Source of the DNA: Defluviitaleaceae bacterium
GTDB taxonomy: Bacteria; Bacillota; Clostridia; Lachnospirales; WRAX01
Direction: 5' to 3'
NCBI GenBank assembly: GCA_009784355.1
Contig: WRBU01000093.1
Location: forward strand, 1 to 5,381
Length of the DNA: 5,381 nucleotides
Numbering within the stretch: the first letter of the stretch is position 1; each line of letters starts with the position of its first letter. Shown here piece by piece: positions 1 to 5,025 of the stretch. A model generated the notes under the pieces. The model was not told where the DNA came from and ran no database searches. It saw nothing but the letters and a program-made list of their open reading frames with translations. The translations under genes were made by a program, and so were the position numbers.

Positions 1-10
1 CCACAAAAAG

Positions 11-235
11 ATGAAAACTTTTAATTATTTTTTGAGAAATATGGCAGATAGCGATGACAGCGCATTTCCCCACGCTTTGGCAGAGCGTAAAATTATACAA
101 GGGCTGTCGCATAAAATTTTTGGGTGCGGGCTGGAAGCAAATCGAAATGCGTGGAATGGCAAAAGCAAAGAAATTAGAAAAGCGTCTTTAGAATTATTAA
201 AAGAACATAGCATAAAATTGGAGGAGGCTATTTAA
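11..235 (+). CDS. Small protein of unknown function, or 3' end of a longer gene
   Basis: No family is recognised. Read from the ATG at 11 it would be 74 residues: soluble, with no membrane segment or signal peptide, and a charged, probably helical C-terminal third (about residues 50-74, rich in K, E and L). The start is uncertain. The 10 bases before the ATG contain no Shine-Dalgarno site, and the reading frame is still open at the window edge (codons CAC AAA AAG precede it), so this may be the tail of a longer protein. An in-frame ATG at 41 is another possible start, with only a weak GAGA upstream. The stop codon (233-235) directly abuts the ATG of the next gene, and the strong ribosome site of that gene (GGAGGAGG, 220-227) lies inside this frame. 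That arrangement supports co-transcription and a real coding frame. Its function, and any link with polyamine metabolism, cannot be judged. Confidence 0.5.
   Translation: MKTFNYFLRNMADSDDSAFPHALAERKIIQGLSHKIFGCGLEANRNAWNGKSKEIRKASLELLKEHSIKLEEAI
220..227 (+). promoter_or_regulatory. Ribosome binding site for the carboxyspermidine dehydrogenase gene
   Basis: GGAGGAGG lies 8 nt before the ATG at 236. It is a strong, double Shine-Dalgarno core placed inside the last codons of the preceding ORF. It fixes the start at 236 and indicates that the two frames share one mRNA. Confidence 0.85.
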
Positions 236-1444
236 ATGTCTAGAATATTAATGATTGGTGCTGGCGGCGTGGCCGGTGTAGCAGCGCACAAATTAGCGCA
301 AAATGAGGTTTTTGCAGAGCTAATGATAGCAAGCCGCACAAAAGCCCGTTGCGATGAGCTTAAAGCGGCAGTGGAGGCAAAAATCCCGCAAAGCAAACTA
401 AAAATTACTACGGCACAGGTGGATGCGGATAATGTGCCGGAACTTGTTGCTTTAATCAACGAATACAAGCCTTTTATGGTTATGAATCTTGCTTTGCCGT
501 ATCAAGATTTAACCATTATGGATGCCTGCCTTGAAACAAAGGTGCATTACCTTGACACGGCAAATTATGAGCCAAAAGACACCGCAAAATTTGAGTACCA
601 TTGGCAATGGGCTTATCAAGACCGCTTTAAAGAAGCGGGGCTGATGGCACTTTTGGGCTGTGGCTTTGACCCAGGGGTTACGGGTGTTTTCTCCGCTTAT
701 GCCGCAAAGCATCATTTTGATGAAATTCACCAAATTGACATCCTTGATGCAAATGGCGGCGACCACGGCTACCCCTTTGCCACCAATTTTAACCCCGAAA
801 TCAATATCCGTGAAATCACCTCAAAAGGCAGATATTGGGAAAATGGACAGTGGATTGAAACCGAGCCGCTCGAAATAAAGCGTCAATATAATTTCAAAGA
901 AATTGGCGATAAGGATATGTATCTGCTTTATCACGAGGAATTAGAGTCCCTTGCTAAAAACATCAAGGGCTTGCAGCGTATACGCTTTTTTATGACCTTT
1001 GGTGAGAAATACATCACACATCTTCGTGTGCTTGAAAATGTGGGCATGACTAGCATAGAGCCTATTGACTTTAAAGGACAGCAAATTATACCGCTGGAAT
1101 TTTTAAAGGCTGTGCTGCCAGACCCGGCAAGCCTTGGGCCACGCACAAAGGGCAAAACAAATATAGGCAATATCTTTCAAGGCATCAAAGACGGACAACC
1201 GAAAAATTACTATTTGTACAATATTTGCGACCATCAAGAGTGTTATGCAGAGGTCGGCTCGCAAGCCATATCGTACACCACAGGCGTACCCGCAATGATT
1301 GGTGCTATGCTTATGGTTCAAGGAAAGTGGATGGGTGCTGGAGTGTTTAATGTAGAAGAGCTTGACCCAGACCCATTTATGGATGCCCTCAACGCTTGGG
1401 GTTTACCATGGCACGAATGTTTCAACCCTGTATTGGTGCCGTAA
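236..1444 (+). CDS. Carboxyspermidine/carboxynorspermidine dehydrogenase (saccharopine dehydrogenase family)
   Basis: This is a cytosolic enzyme of the alternative spermidine pathway. It condenses L-aspartate beta-semialdehyde with putrescine (or 1,3-diaminopropane) and reduces the Schiff base with NAD(P)H to carboxyspermidine (or carboxynorspermidine). The 402-residue length is typical of the family. An N-terminal Rossmann motif, GAGGVAG, sits at residues 8-14, followed by a conserved IASRT strand end at 31-35. Other stretches characteristic of this subgroup are HYLDTANYEP (104-113), GCGFDPGVTGVF (141-152), NGGDHGYPFATNFNPE (173-188), QAISYTTGVPA (343-353) and GVFNVEELDPDP (369-380). I recognise these as shared with the Vibrio and Campylobacter enzymes rather than with lysine-pathway saccharopine dehydrogenases. 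The start is fixed by GGAGGAGG 8 nt upstream. The partner decarboxylase lies one gene downstream (2058-3185), which strongly supports the call. The sequence does not settle whether putrescine or diaminopropane is the amine; putrescine is more likely in Clostridia. Confidence 0.93.
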   Translation: MSRILMIGAGGVAGVAAHKLAQNEVFAELMIASRTKARCDELKAAVEAKIPQSKLKITTAQVDADNVPELVALINEYKPFMVMNLALPYQDLTIMDACLETKVHYLDTANYEPKDTAKFEYHWQWAYQDRFKEAGLMALLGCGFDPGVTGVFSAYAAKHHFDEIHQIDILDANGGDHGYPFATNFNPEINIREITSKGRYWENGQWIETEPLEIKRQYNFKEIGDKDMYLLYHEELESLAKNIKGLQRIRFFMTFGEKYITHLRVLENVGMTSIEPIDFKGQQIIPLEFLKAVLPDPASLGPRTKGKTNIGNIFQGIKDGQPKNYYLYNICDHQECYAEVGSQAISYTTGVPAMIGAMLMVQGKWMGAGVFNVEELDPDPFMDALNAWGLPWHECFNPVLVP

Positions 1445-1449
1445 ATGTA

Positions 1450-1499
1450 GGGGCGGACACGAGCATTGCACAAGCAATGCGGGGCCTGCCGCCCGCATT
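1450..1499. repeat. G+C-rich inverted-repeat element in the dehydrogenase/zinc-ribbon gap
   Basis: The 74-nt gap between the two genes contains several complementary arms. GCATTG (1463-1468) pairs with CAATGC (1475-1480) over a 6-nt loop. AATGCGGG (1476-1483) pairs perfectly with CCCGCATT (1492-1499) over an 8-nt loop. GGGCGG (1451-1456) can pair with CCGCCC (1489-1494). The first two stems share bases and exclude each other. The segment is richer in G+C than its surroundings and has no T-run, so it is not an intrinsic terminator. It may be a dispersed intergenic repeat (REP/MITE-like), an mRNA-stability hairpin between cistrons, or a switch. Its copy number cannot be seen here. Confidence 0.55.
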
Positions 1500-1506
1500 C
1501 CGATTT

Positions 1507-1511
1507 GGAGG
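1507..1511 (+). promoter_or_regulatory. Ribosome binding site that sets the zinc-ribbon gene start
   Basis: GGAGG lies 7 nt before the ATG at 1519. The same frame is open back to an ATG at 1396, but that start would lie inside the dehydrogenase gene and lacks a comparable site. This site therefore decides for 1519. Confidence 0.88.
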
Positions 1512-1518
1512 CGATAAT

Positions 1519-2058
1519 ATGTTTTGCAACACCTGCGGAAACAAATGCTACGACAACGCAAAATTCTGCCACAAATGCGGCGCACGATGCCAAAGCATTG
1601 CTCCACAAACTCAAACAAGTCCATTCATAGGCAACTGGAAAACAGCCCATACAACCCAACCCGACCTAGCAAATATGATTGCAAACGGCAAAGCTATAAT
1701 AACCCAATATTATGACGACAATTCAGGCATCACACATATTGTAGACAAAGCAATAGCAGAAGGCGGGCAAGGCAATATTTATCACGAGCAAATTTTTATG
1801 TGGAAAATTGCCCCTTGCAACAGTATTTTGCAAGTATCCATCGAAGAAGATGGCACAACGCAAAGCGAAAACGTGCGTTTTGAGCTTTCGCAGTCAACCA
1901 TCACTTTTTACGGCGACGGCTACACCTCCACAGAGCATAGACTGGCTGACGATTTTGAAATTGTTTATTTGGAAGAGGGCAAGCAAAAAGGCGGCAGTGT
2001 CGCAGGCAAGGTTGTTGGCGGCTTTGTTAGGGGTGTAATAGAGGGGTTGTTGGAATAA
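1519..2058 (+). CDS. Zinc-ribbon protein of unknown function
   Basis: Starting at 1519 (GGAGG 7 nt upstream) the product is 179 residues. The N-terminus is a short double-CxxC zinc ribbon: C3-x2-C6 and C17-x2-C20, each CxxC followed by Gly, as in the small zinc_ribbon_2-type domains common at the N-terminus of Firmicutes proteins. Extra cysteines sit at 10, 24 and 100. A polar linker (about 25-35) leads to a region of about 120 residues predicted by eye to be beta-rich, beginning FIGNWKT (36-42), a motif reminiscent of small lipocalin-like barrels. That resemblance is weak. The last 22 residues (about 158-179) are Gly/Val-rich with repeated small residues (GGSVAGKVVGGFVRG), possibly an amphipathic or membrane-touching helix. 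There is no signal peptide, so a cytosolic location is likely. It sits between the two enzymes of carboxyspermidine synthesis, and its stop overlaps the start of the decarboxylase by one base (TAATG), so it is co-translated. Its role is unknown. Confidence 0.85.
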   Translation: MFCNTCGNKCYDNAKFCHKCGARCQSIAPQTQTSPFIGNWKTAHTTQPDLANMIANGKAIITQYYDDNSGITHIVDKAIAEGGQGNIYHEQIFMWKIAPCNSILQVSIEEDGTTQSENVRFELSQSTITFYGDGYTSTEHRLADDFEIVYLEEGKQKGGSVAGKVVGGFVRGVIEGLLE

Positions 2059-2070
2059 TGTCAACATTAT
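2055..2070 (+). promoter_or_regulatory. Small hairpin over the stop/start overlap of the decarboxylase gene
   Basis: ATAATG (2055-2060) is complementary to CATTAT (2065-2070) with a 4-nt loop, TCAA. The 5' arm contains the overlapping stop and start codons (TAATG, 2056-2060). The stem is mostly A-U and weak. If it forms, it would mask the start codon until ribosomes finishing the zinc-ribbon gene arrive. The only Shine-Dalgarno candidate is GAGGGG at 2041-2046, 11 nt upstream, a rather long spacing. Both points fit translational coupling. Confidence 0.35.
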
Positions 2071-3185
2071 ATAATGATGCGAAGCTGCAAACACCGTATT
2101 TTATAGTGGACGAAGCCTTGCTGACTCACAATTTAGAAATTTTAGCGGATGTTAAGCGGCGGGCGGACTGCAAAATTTTGCTTGCCCAAAAGGCGTTTTC
2201 TATGTATCATTTTTATCCGCTAATATCTCGATATTTGGACGGCACGTGTGCTTCGGGGCTGCACGAGGCTTTGCTTGCCCACGAGCATTTTAAAGGAGAA
2301 AACCACGTGTTTTCCCCCGCCTTTACTCAAAAAGAAATGCCGCAACTACTGGAAATCTGCGACCACTTCGTGTTCAATTCCTTTTCACAATGGCAGCGTT
2401 TTCGTGGTCAAATGTCGGGCAAATCTTGCGGAATACGTGTAAACCCCGAATTTTCGACCCAAGAAGGCACAATTTACAACCCCTGCGCCCCAAATAGCCG
2501 CCTTGGGGTAACCCTAGCAGAATTTCGGGATGACTTACTAGACGGCATTGACGGACTACATTTCCACACCCTTTGCCAGCAAGACGCAGAGGACTTACTT
2601 GTCACATGGGAAGCCTTTGAAGCCGCTTTTGGTAGGTTTATCCCCCGTATGAAATGGCTAAACTTCGGTGGTGGGCATCACATCACCAAAAAGGGCTATA
2701 ATATTGAGCTATTGATAAACCTAATCAAGGACATCAAAAGCCAATATAACGTGGAAATTTATTTAGAACCCGGCGAAGCTATTGCCATTGACACGGGCTT
2801 TTTGGTGGCGGAAGTGGTGGATATACTCCGCAACGAAATGGATATTGCCATCCTTGACACATCAGCGGCGTGCCACATGCCCGATGTGCTTGAAATGCCC
2901 TACCGCCCGTATATTACCGACAGCGGGAAGGCGGGCGAAAAACCGCACACATACCGCCTCGGCGGCCCAAGCTGCCTTGCGGGGGATATTATAGGCGATT
3001 ATAGCTTTGAAAAACCGCTAAACATAGGCGACCGCTTAATTTTCACAGATATGGCAATATATTCCATGGTAAAAACCAACACATTCAACGGCATAAAACT
3101 GCCCGACATTGCCGTGCGAAAAATTGACGGCAAAATTGAGCTGGTAAAACAATTTGGATACCAAGACTTTAAAGCAAGGTTGTAG
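2058..3185 (+). CDS. nspC: Carboxynorspermidine/carboxyspermidine decarboxylase NspC
   Basis: This PLP-dependent cytosolic enzyme removes CO2 from carboxyspermidine (or carboxynorspermidine) to give spermidine (or norspermidine), the last step after the dehydrogenase at 236-1444. It has the alanine racemase/ornithine decarboxylase fold type III layout, and its 375 residues are usual for NspC. Visible sites are the PLP-lysine K45 in LLAQKAFSMY (41-50); HFHTLCQ (168-174); the phosphate-binding glycines in LNFGGGHH (201-208); LEPGEA (236-241); CHMPDVLEMPYRP (272-284), a hallmark of NspC; GGPSCLAGD (302-310), whose C306 corresponds to the active-site cysteine donated by the partner subunit; and Y335 in DMAIYSMVKTNTFNG (331-345), near the PLP. 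The start overlaps the preceding stop by one base. The stop (3183-3185) is embedded in the ribosome site of the next gene. All key residues are present, so the enzyme should be active. The sequence does not separate spermidine from norspermidine specificity. Confidence 0.95.
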   Translation: MSTLYNDAKLQTPYFIVDEALLTHNLEILADVKRRADCKILLAQKAFSMYHFYPLISRYLDGTCASGLHEALLAHEHFKGENHVFSPAFTQKEMPQLLEICDHFVFNSFSQWQRFRGQMSGKSCGIRVNPEFSTQEGTIYNPCAPNSRLGVTLAEFRDDLLDGIDGLHFHTLCQQDAEDLLVTWEAFEAAFGRFIPRMKWLNFGGGHHITKKGYNIELLINLIKDIKSQYNVEIYLEPGEAIAIDTGFLVAEVVDILRNEMDIAILDTSAACHMPDVLEMPYRPYITDSGKAGEKPHTYRLGGPSCLAGDIIGDYSFEKPLNIGDRLIFTDMAIYSMVKTNTFNGIKLPDIAVRKIDGKIELVKQFGYQDFKARL

Positions 3186-3190
3186 GAGGG
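3184..3190 (+). promoter_or_regulatory. Ribosome binding site of the first PH-like membrane gene
   Basis: AGGAGGG begins within the nspC stop codon and ends 6 nt before the ATG at 3197. It is a strong site, supporting continuous transcription from nspC into the membrane-protein genes. Confidence 0.85.
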
Positions 3191-3196
3191 TTTGCA

Positions 3197-3619
3197 ATGT
3201 TTTTTAAAAGCAGGACACAAGTGTGGATTATTGTGTTTTTGGCAGTGCTGACCGTTTTTGTTGGCGCAACAACCATTTCAAATGTCATCCAAGGCAATTT
3301 CTCGTGGTTTACCATTGTAACGCTAGGCTTTTTTGCTCTCGCCCTCGTAAATTTTATACTGGAGATGATAGCAGGCGGTTATTACTTCGGCGAGGAAAAA
3401 ATGACTGTAAAAACGGGCATCATGCGCCAAAATATTGCATACAGCGACATACGAAGCATAAATGTTTCACAATATAAAATGAGCGATGTGGAGCTTGACA
3501 TGGGCGAAAAAGCCCCCACGGCAATTTTGGTAAAGGACGTAGACGGCTTTTTGGCAGAGCTTTACAAACATTGTTCCCACCTATACCCCCAAAAGGAGGA
3601 TGCCCAAAATGAAATTTAA
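3197..3619 (+). CDS. Two-helix membrane protein with bacterial PH-like domain (copy 1)
   Basis: The product is 140 residues. Two hydrophobic segments stand out, at about 9-30 and 37-58, joined by a short polar turn (GNFSW), giving a membrane hairpin. A soluble tail of about 80 residues follows. It begins GGYYFGEEKMTVKTGIMRQ (60-78) and continues IAYSDIRSINVS (80-91), the pattern of the small bacterial PH-like domains (bPH_4/DUF1200 type): a strand with a Tyr, a basic G-x-x-R turn, then an I-x-Y-x-x-I-x-x-I strand. The tail ends with LDMGEKAP and a helix, KDVDGFLAELYKH (113-125). Topology, by inference, places the tail in the cytosol. The function of such proteins is generally unknown; a membrane-anchored scaffold or lipid-proximal role is speculative. 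A paralogue follows immediately, overlapping by 11 nt, so the two are probably made together and may form a heteromer. Confidence 0.85.
   Translation: MFFKSRTQVWIIVFLAVLTVFVGATTISNVIQGNFSWFTIVTLGFFALALVNFILEMIAGGYYFGEEKMTVKTGIMRQNIAYSDIRSINVSQYKMSDVELDMGEKAPTAILVKDVDGFLAELYKHCSHLYPQKEDAQNEI
3595..3599 (+). promoter_or_regulatory. Ribosome binding site that sets the start of the second PH-like gene
   Basis: GGAGG directly abuts an ATG at 3600, which is too close to be used. It lies 9 nt before the in-frame ATG at 3609, a normal distance. The start at 3609 is therefore preferred, dropping three residues (MPK). Confidence 0.8.
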
Positions 3620-4028
3620 AACAACCCCTTTCCAATCCATGCTTATCATCCCATGGGTGGTCAATGTCGGCTTCGCTATTTTCTTTTTCGTCAATGCAAG
3701 CTGGGTTCACGGTCTTTTGGTGGCTGTGCCTGCCGTGCTAATTTTGGGGTATATCCTCCTTGAAAGTGCCCGTGCGGGCTACATTTTTAAAGAGCAAGGC
3801 TTGGTTTGGAAAAGTGCCTTTGGACGTGAGGAAGTTGTGCGCTACGAAACCATTAAAAAAGTACATAAAACCCCCGCTTTTTTCGGCGGCTCTACCAAAC
3901 GCCCCAGAATTACGCTTGACATAGGCAAAAACGTCCCCTACACCCTAAATTTAAAAGACCCAGCGGGGTTTTTGGAGGAACTGCACAAGCACGTCGGGGA
4001 GCTGGAAGTCATTAGAAGGGAATTATAA
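3609..4028 (+). CDS. Two-helix membrane protein with bacterial PH-like domain (copy 2)
   Basis: This is a 139-residue paralogue of the preceding gene. Two hydrophobic segments lie at about 10-29 and 33-52, followed by a soluble PH-like tail. Aligned by eye, the two proteins share GYxF, a later LD-x-G-x-x-x-P, and KDxxGFLxELxKH near the C-terminus. In this copy these are AGYIF (56-60), TLDIGKNVP (102-110) and KDPAGFLEELHKH (116-128). The middle differs: this copy has an insertion rich in Gly, Lys and Arg (about 87-100, TPAFFGGSTKRPR) where copy 1 is shorter. The start at 3609 is chosen from the spacing to GGAGG at 3595-3599. The gene overlaps copy 1 by 11 nt and overlaps the VanW gene by one base (TAATG), so all three are likely co-translated. 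The function is unknown; a partner role with copy 1 is inferred from the duplication and overlap. Confidence 0.84.
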   Translation: MKFKTTPFQSMLIIPWVVNVGFAIFFFVNASWVHGLLVAVPAVLILGYILLESARAGYIFKEQGLVWKSAFGREEVVRYETIKKVHKTPAFFGGSTKRPRITLDIGKNVPYTLNLKDPAGFLEELHKHVGELEVIRREL

Positions 4029-4855
4029 TGAACAAAAACGTGACGAAACCAAAAGAAAGGTCATTTTTGCGAATGACCTTGGGTAAAGCGTGGTTTAGGG
4101 CAAAACGGCGTTTGCAATGGACGTTTAGCAACGAAAAATTTGCACAAATTAGGAACGATGCGCAAGCCCACGAGCTTTATTTTTCCCACAAAACCCCGCT
4201 CTTGCGCAAATTAAAAGACGTTGACATGCATTTGCAGCACAACAAAATAATAAATTTGCGCATTGCCGCACAAAAAGTAAACGGCGTAGTTTTGCAGCCA
4301 AACGAAACCTTTTCATATTGGCGGCTTATTGGCAAGCCAACACGCAAAAAAGGCTATGCCGAGGGAATGATACTGGACAAAGGCAAAGTAACAACAGGCA
4401 CTGGCGGCGGGCTTTGCCAGCTCTCCAACCTTATATACTGGATAACCATCCACACCCCCTTGACTGTAATAGAACGCCACAGGCACAGCTTTGACGTGTT
4501 CCCCGACGCAAACAGGACACAACCTTTTGGCAGCGGCGCAACATGTTTTTACAACTACATCGACCTCGTTATTAAAAACGAAACCGACGGCGTGTTTAAA
4601 TTAAATATAGAGCTTTGCGGCGAGTACTTGCATGGAGCGTGGACAAGCGATACCGCACCCCAATTCAAATATGAAGTCTATGAAAAAGACCACGCCATCC
4701 AAAGTCAATTTTGGGGCGGATACACAAGACACAACATTATTCATCGCAAAATTTTTAGTACAGATGGTGAAGAAGTGGCAGACGAATTTGTGGTAGAAAA
4801 CAACGCAATAATGATGTATAACCCTTTAATTTCACAAAAAAACGGGCATCCCTAA
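4028..4855 (+). CDS. VanW-family protein
   Basis: The product is 275 residues, close to the VanW of VanB-type glycopeptide-resistance clusters. The family core is clear: LRIAAQKVNGVVLQPNETFS (77-96) with the F-S-x-W/R-L-I-G continuation to 102, GYAEGMILDKGK (109-120), the signature GTGGGLCQLSNLIYW (124-138), the HTPLTVIERHRHS region (142-154), and GSGATCFYNYIDLVIKN (168-184). A basic N-terminal segment (about 1-30, many K and R) has no hydrophobic stretch, so no signal peptide or membrane anchor is visible. This matches the short VanW type rather than the long secreted PG-binding/G5-domain versions. The biochemical role of VanW is not established. No van ligase, dehydrogenase, VanY or two-component regulator is present here, so it should not be read as a resistance gene. 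AAGGGA at 4016-4021 is a usable ribosome site 6 nt before the ATG, and the start overlaps the preceding stop by one base. It is the last gene of the unit. Confidence 0.92.
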   Translation: MNKNVTKPKERSFLRMTLGKAWFRAKRRLQWTFSNEKFAQIRNDAQAHELYFSHKTPLLRKLKDVDMHLQHNKIINLRIAAQKVNGVVLQPNETFSYWRLIGKPTRKKGYAEGMILDKGKVTTGTGGGLCQLSNLIYWITIHTPLTVIERHRHSFDVFPDANRTQPFGSGATCFYNYIDLVIKNETDGVFKLNIELCGEYLHGAWTSDTAPQFKYEVYEKDHAIQSQFWGGYTRHNIIHRKIFSTDGEEVADEFVVENNAIMMYNPLISQKNGHP

Positions 4856-4871
4856 ACGGGCTGTCCGTTTT
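4854..4871 (+). terminator. Possible weak intrinsic terminator after the VanW gene
   Basis: AAACGG (4854-4859) pairs with CCGTTT (4865-4870), extendable by one G-U pair to leave a 3-nt loop, and runs into TTTT (4868-4871). The stem is short, overlaps the stop codon (4853-4855), and the T-run is only four bases. Termination here is plausible, and the new promoter downstream supports it, but the hairpin is weaker than a typical Firmicutes terminator. Confidence 0.45.
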
Positions 4872-4925
4872 CAATGTCGAAGCGTGTCAACACAAAAAAG
4901 AGTGATAAAAGCTGGTTTTTATATT

Positions 4926-4958
4926 AAAAGAAAAAAATTCATAAAAAATTGTAAAAAA
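4926..4958 (+). promoter_or_regulatory. Phased A-tracts upstream of the regulator promoter (UP-element-like)
   Basis: A-runs occur at 4926-4929, 4931-4937, 4943-4948 and 4953-4958. The last three have centres about 11.5 and 10 bp apart, close to one helical turn, ending just before the -35 box at 4962. Such A-tracts are known to bend DNA and to contact the RNA polymerase alpha subunit. That effect is inferred here from position and phasing. Confidence 0.5.
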
Positions 4959-4968
4959 TGCTTGCATT
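4957..4968. promoter_or_regulatory. Palindrome overlapping the -35 box, candidate operator
   Basis: AATGC (4957-4961) and GCATT (4964-4968) form a perfect inverted repeat around TT, covering the -35 hexamer (4962-4967). The adjacent gene encodes a DNA-binding regulator, so autoregulation through this site is a reasonable guess. The arms are short (5 bp), so chance is possible. Confidence 0.35.
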
Positions 4969-4990
4969 ATATTTTAGTCTGTGGTATAAT
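4962..4990 (+). promoter_or_regulatory. Sigma-A promoter of the XRE regulator gene
   Basis: The -35 element is TTGCAT (4962-4967). The -10 element is TATAAT (4985-4990), a perfect match, with a 17-nt spacer. TGG directly before the -10 gives the extended -10 TGn motif. Transcription would begin near 4996-4998, leaving a leader of about 30 nt before the ATG at 5026. This is the best promoter in the window. Confidence 0.88.
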
Positions 4991-5007
4991 TACATAAAGG
5001 TGATTAT

Positions 5008-5017
5008 AGGGGGTGAT
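5008..5017 (+). promoter_or_regulatory. Ribosome binding site of the XRE regulator gene
   Basis: AGGGGGTGAT differs at one base from AGGAGGTGAT, the full complement of the 16S rRNA tail, and that base can still pair as G-U. It ends 8 nt before the ATG at 5026. A second partial site, AAAGGTGATT (4996-5005), lies 12 nt further upstream and repeats GGTGATT. An in-frame TGA at 5014-5016 rules out any start further upstream. Confidence 0.8.
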
Positions 5018-5025
5018 TTTGTCAA

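Noticed and set aside
236..1444. Lysine-pathway saccharopine dehydrogenase
   Set aside because: The motif set and the nspC partner downstream point to carboxy(nor)spermidine dehydrogenase.
1450..1499. Intrinsic terminator between the dehydrogenase and zinc-ribbon genes
   Set aside because: Stable stems exist but no T-run follows any of them.
1396..1518. N-terminal extension of the zinc-ribbon gene from an ATG at 1396
   Set aside because: The extension would overlap the dehydrogenase gene and read through the inverted-repeat element. It has no good ribosome site, whereas the ATG at 1519 has GGAGG 7 nt upstream and begins a natural zinc ribbon.
1318..1659. 113-codon open frame on the minus strand
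   Set aside because: It lies opposite the end of the dehydrogenase and the zinc-ribbon gene, resembles no known protein and reflects their codon composition.
3600..3608. Start of the second PH-like gene at the ATG at 3600
   Set aside because: GGAGG touches this ATG with no spacer. The in-frame ATG at 3609 has a normal 9-nt spacing.
3420..3710. 96-codon open frame on the minus strand
   Set aside because: It is antisense to the two well-supported PH-like genes and has no recognisable domain.
4028..4855. Vancomycin-resistance determinant
   Set aside because: Only a VanW-family protein is present. No ligase, dehydrogenase, dipeptidase or sensor/regulator genes accompany it, and VanW homologues are common outside resistance clusters.
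4905..4922. Hairpin ATAAAA/TTTTAT as a second terminator
   Set aside because: The stem is only A-T pairs and too weak to be credible.
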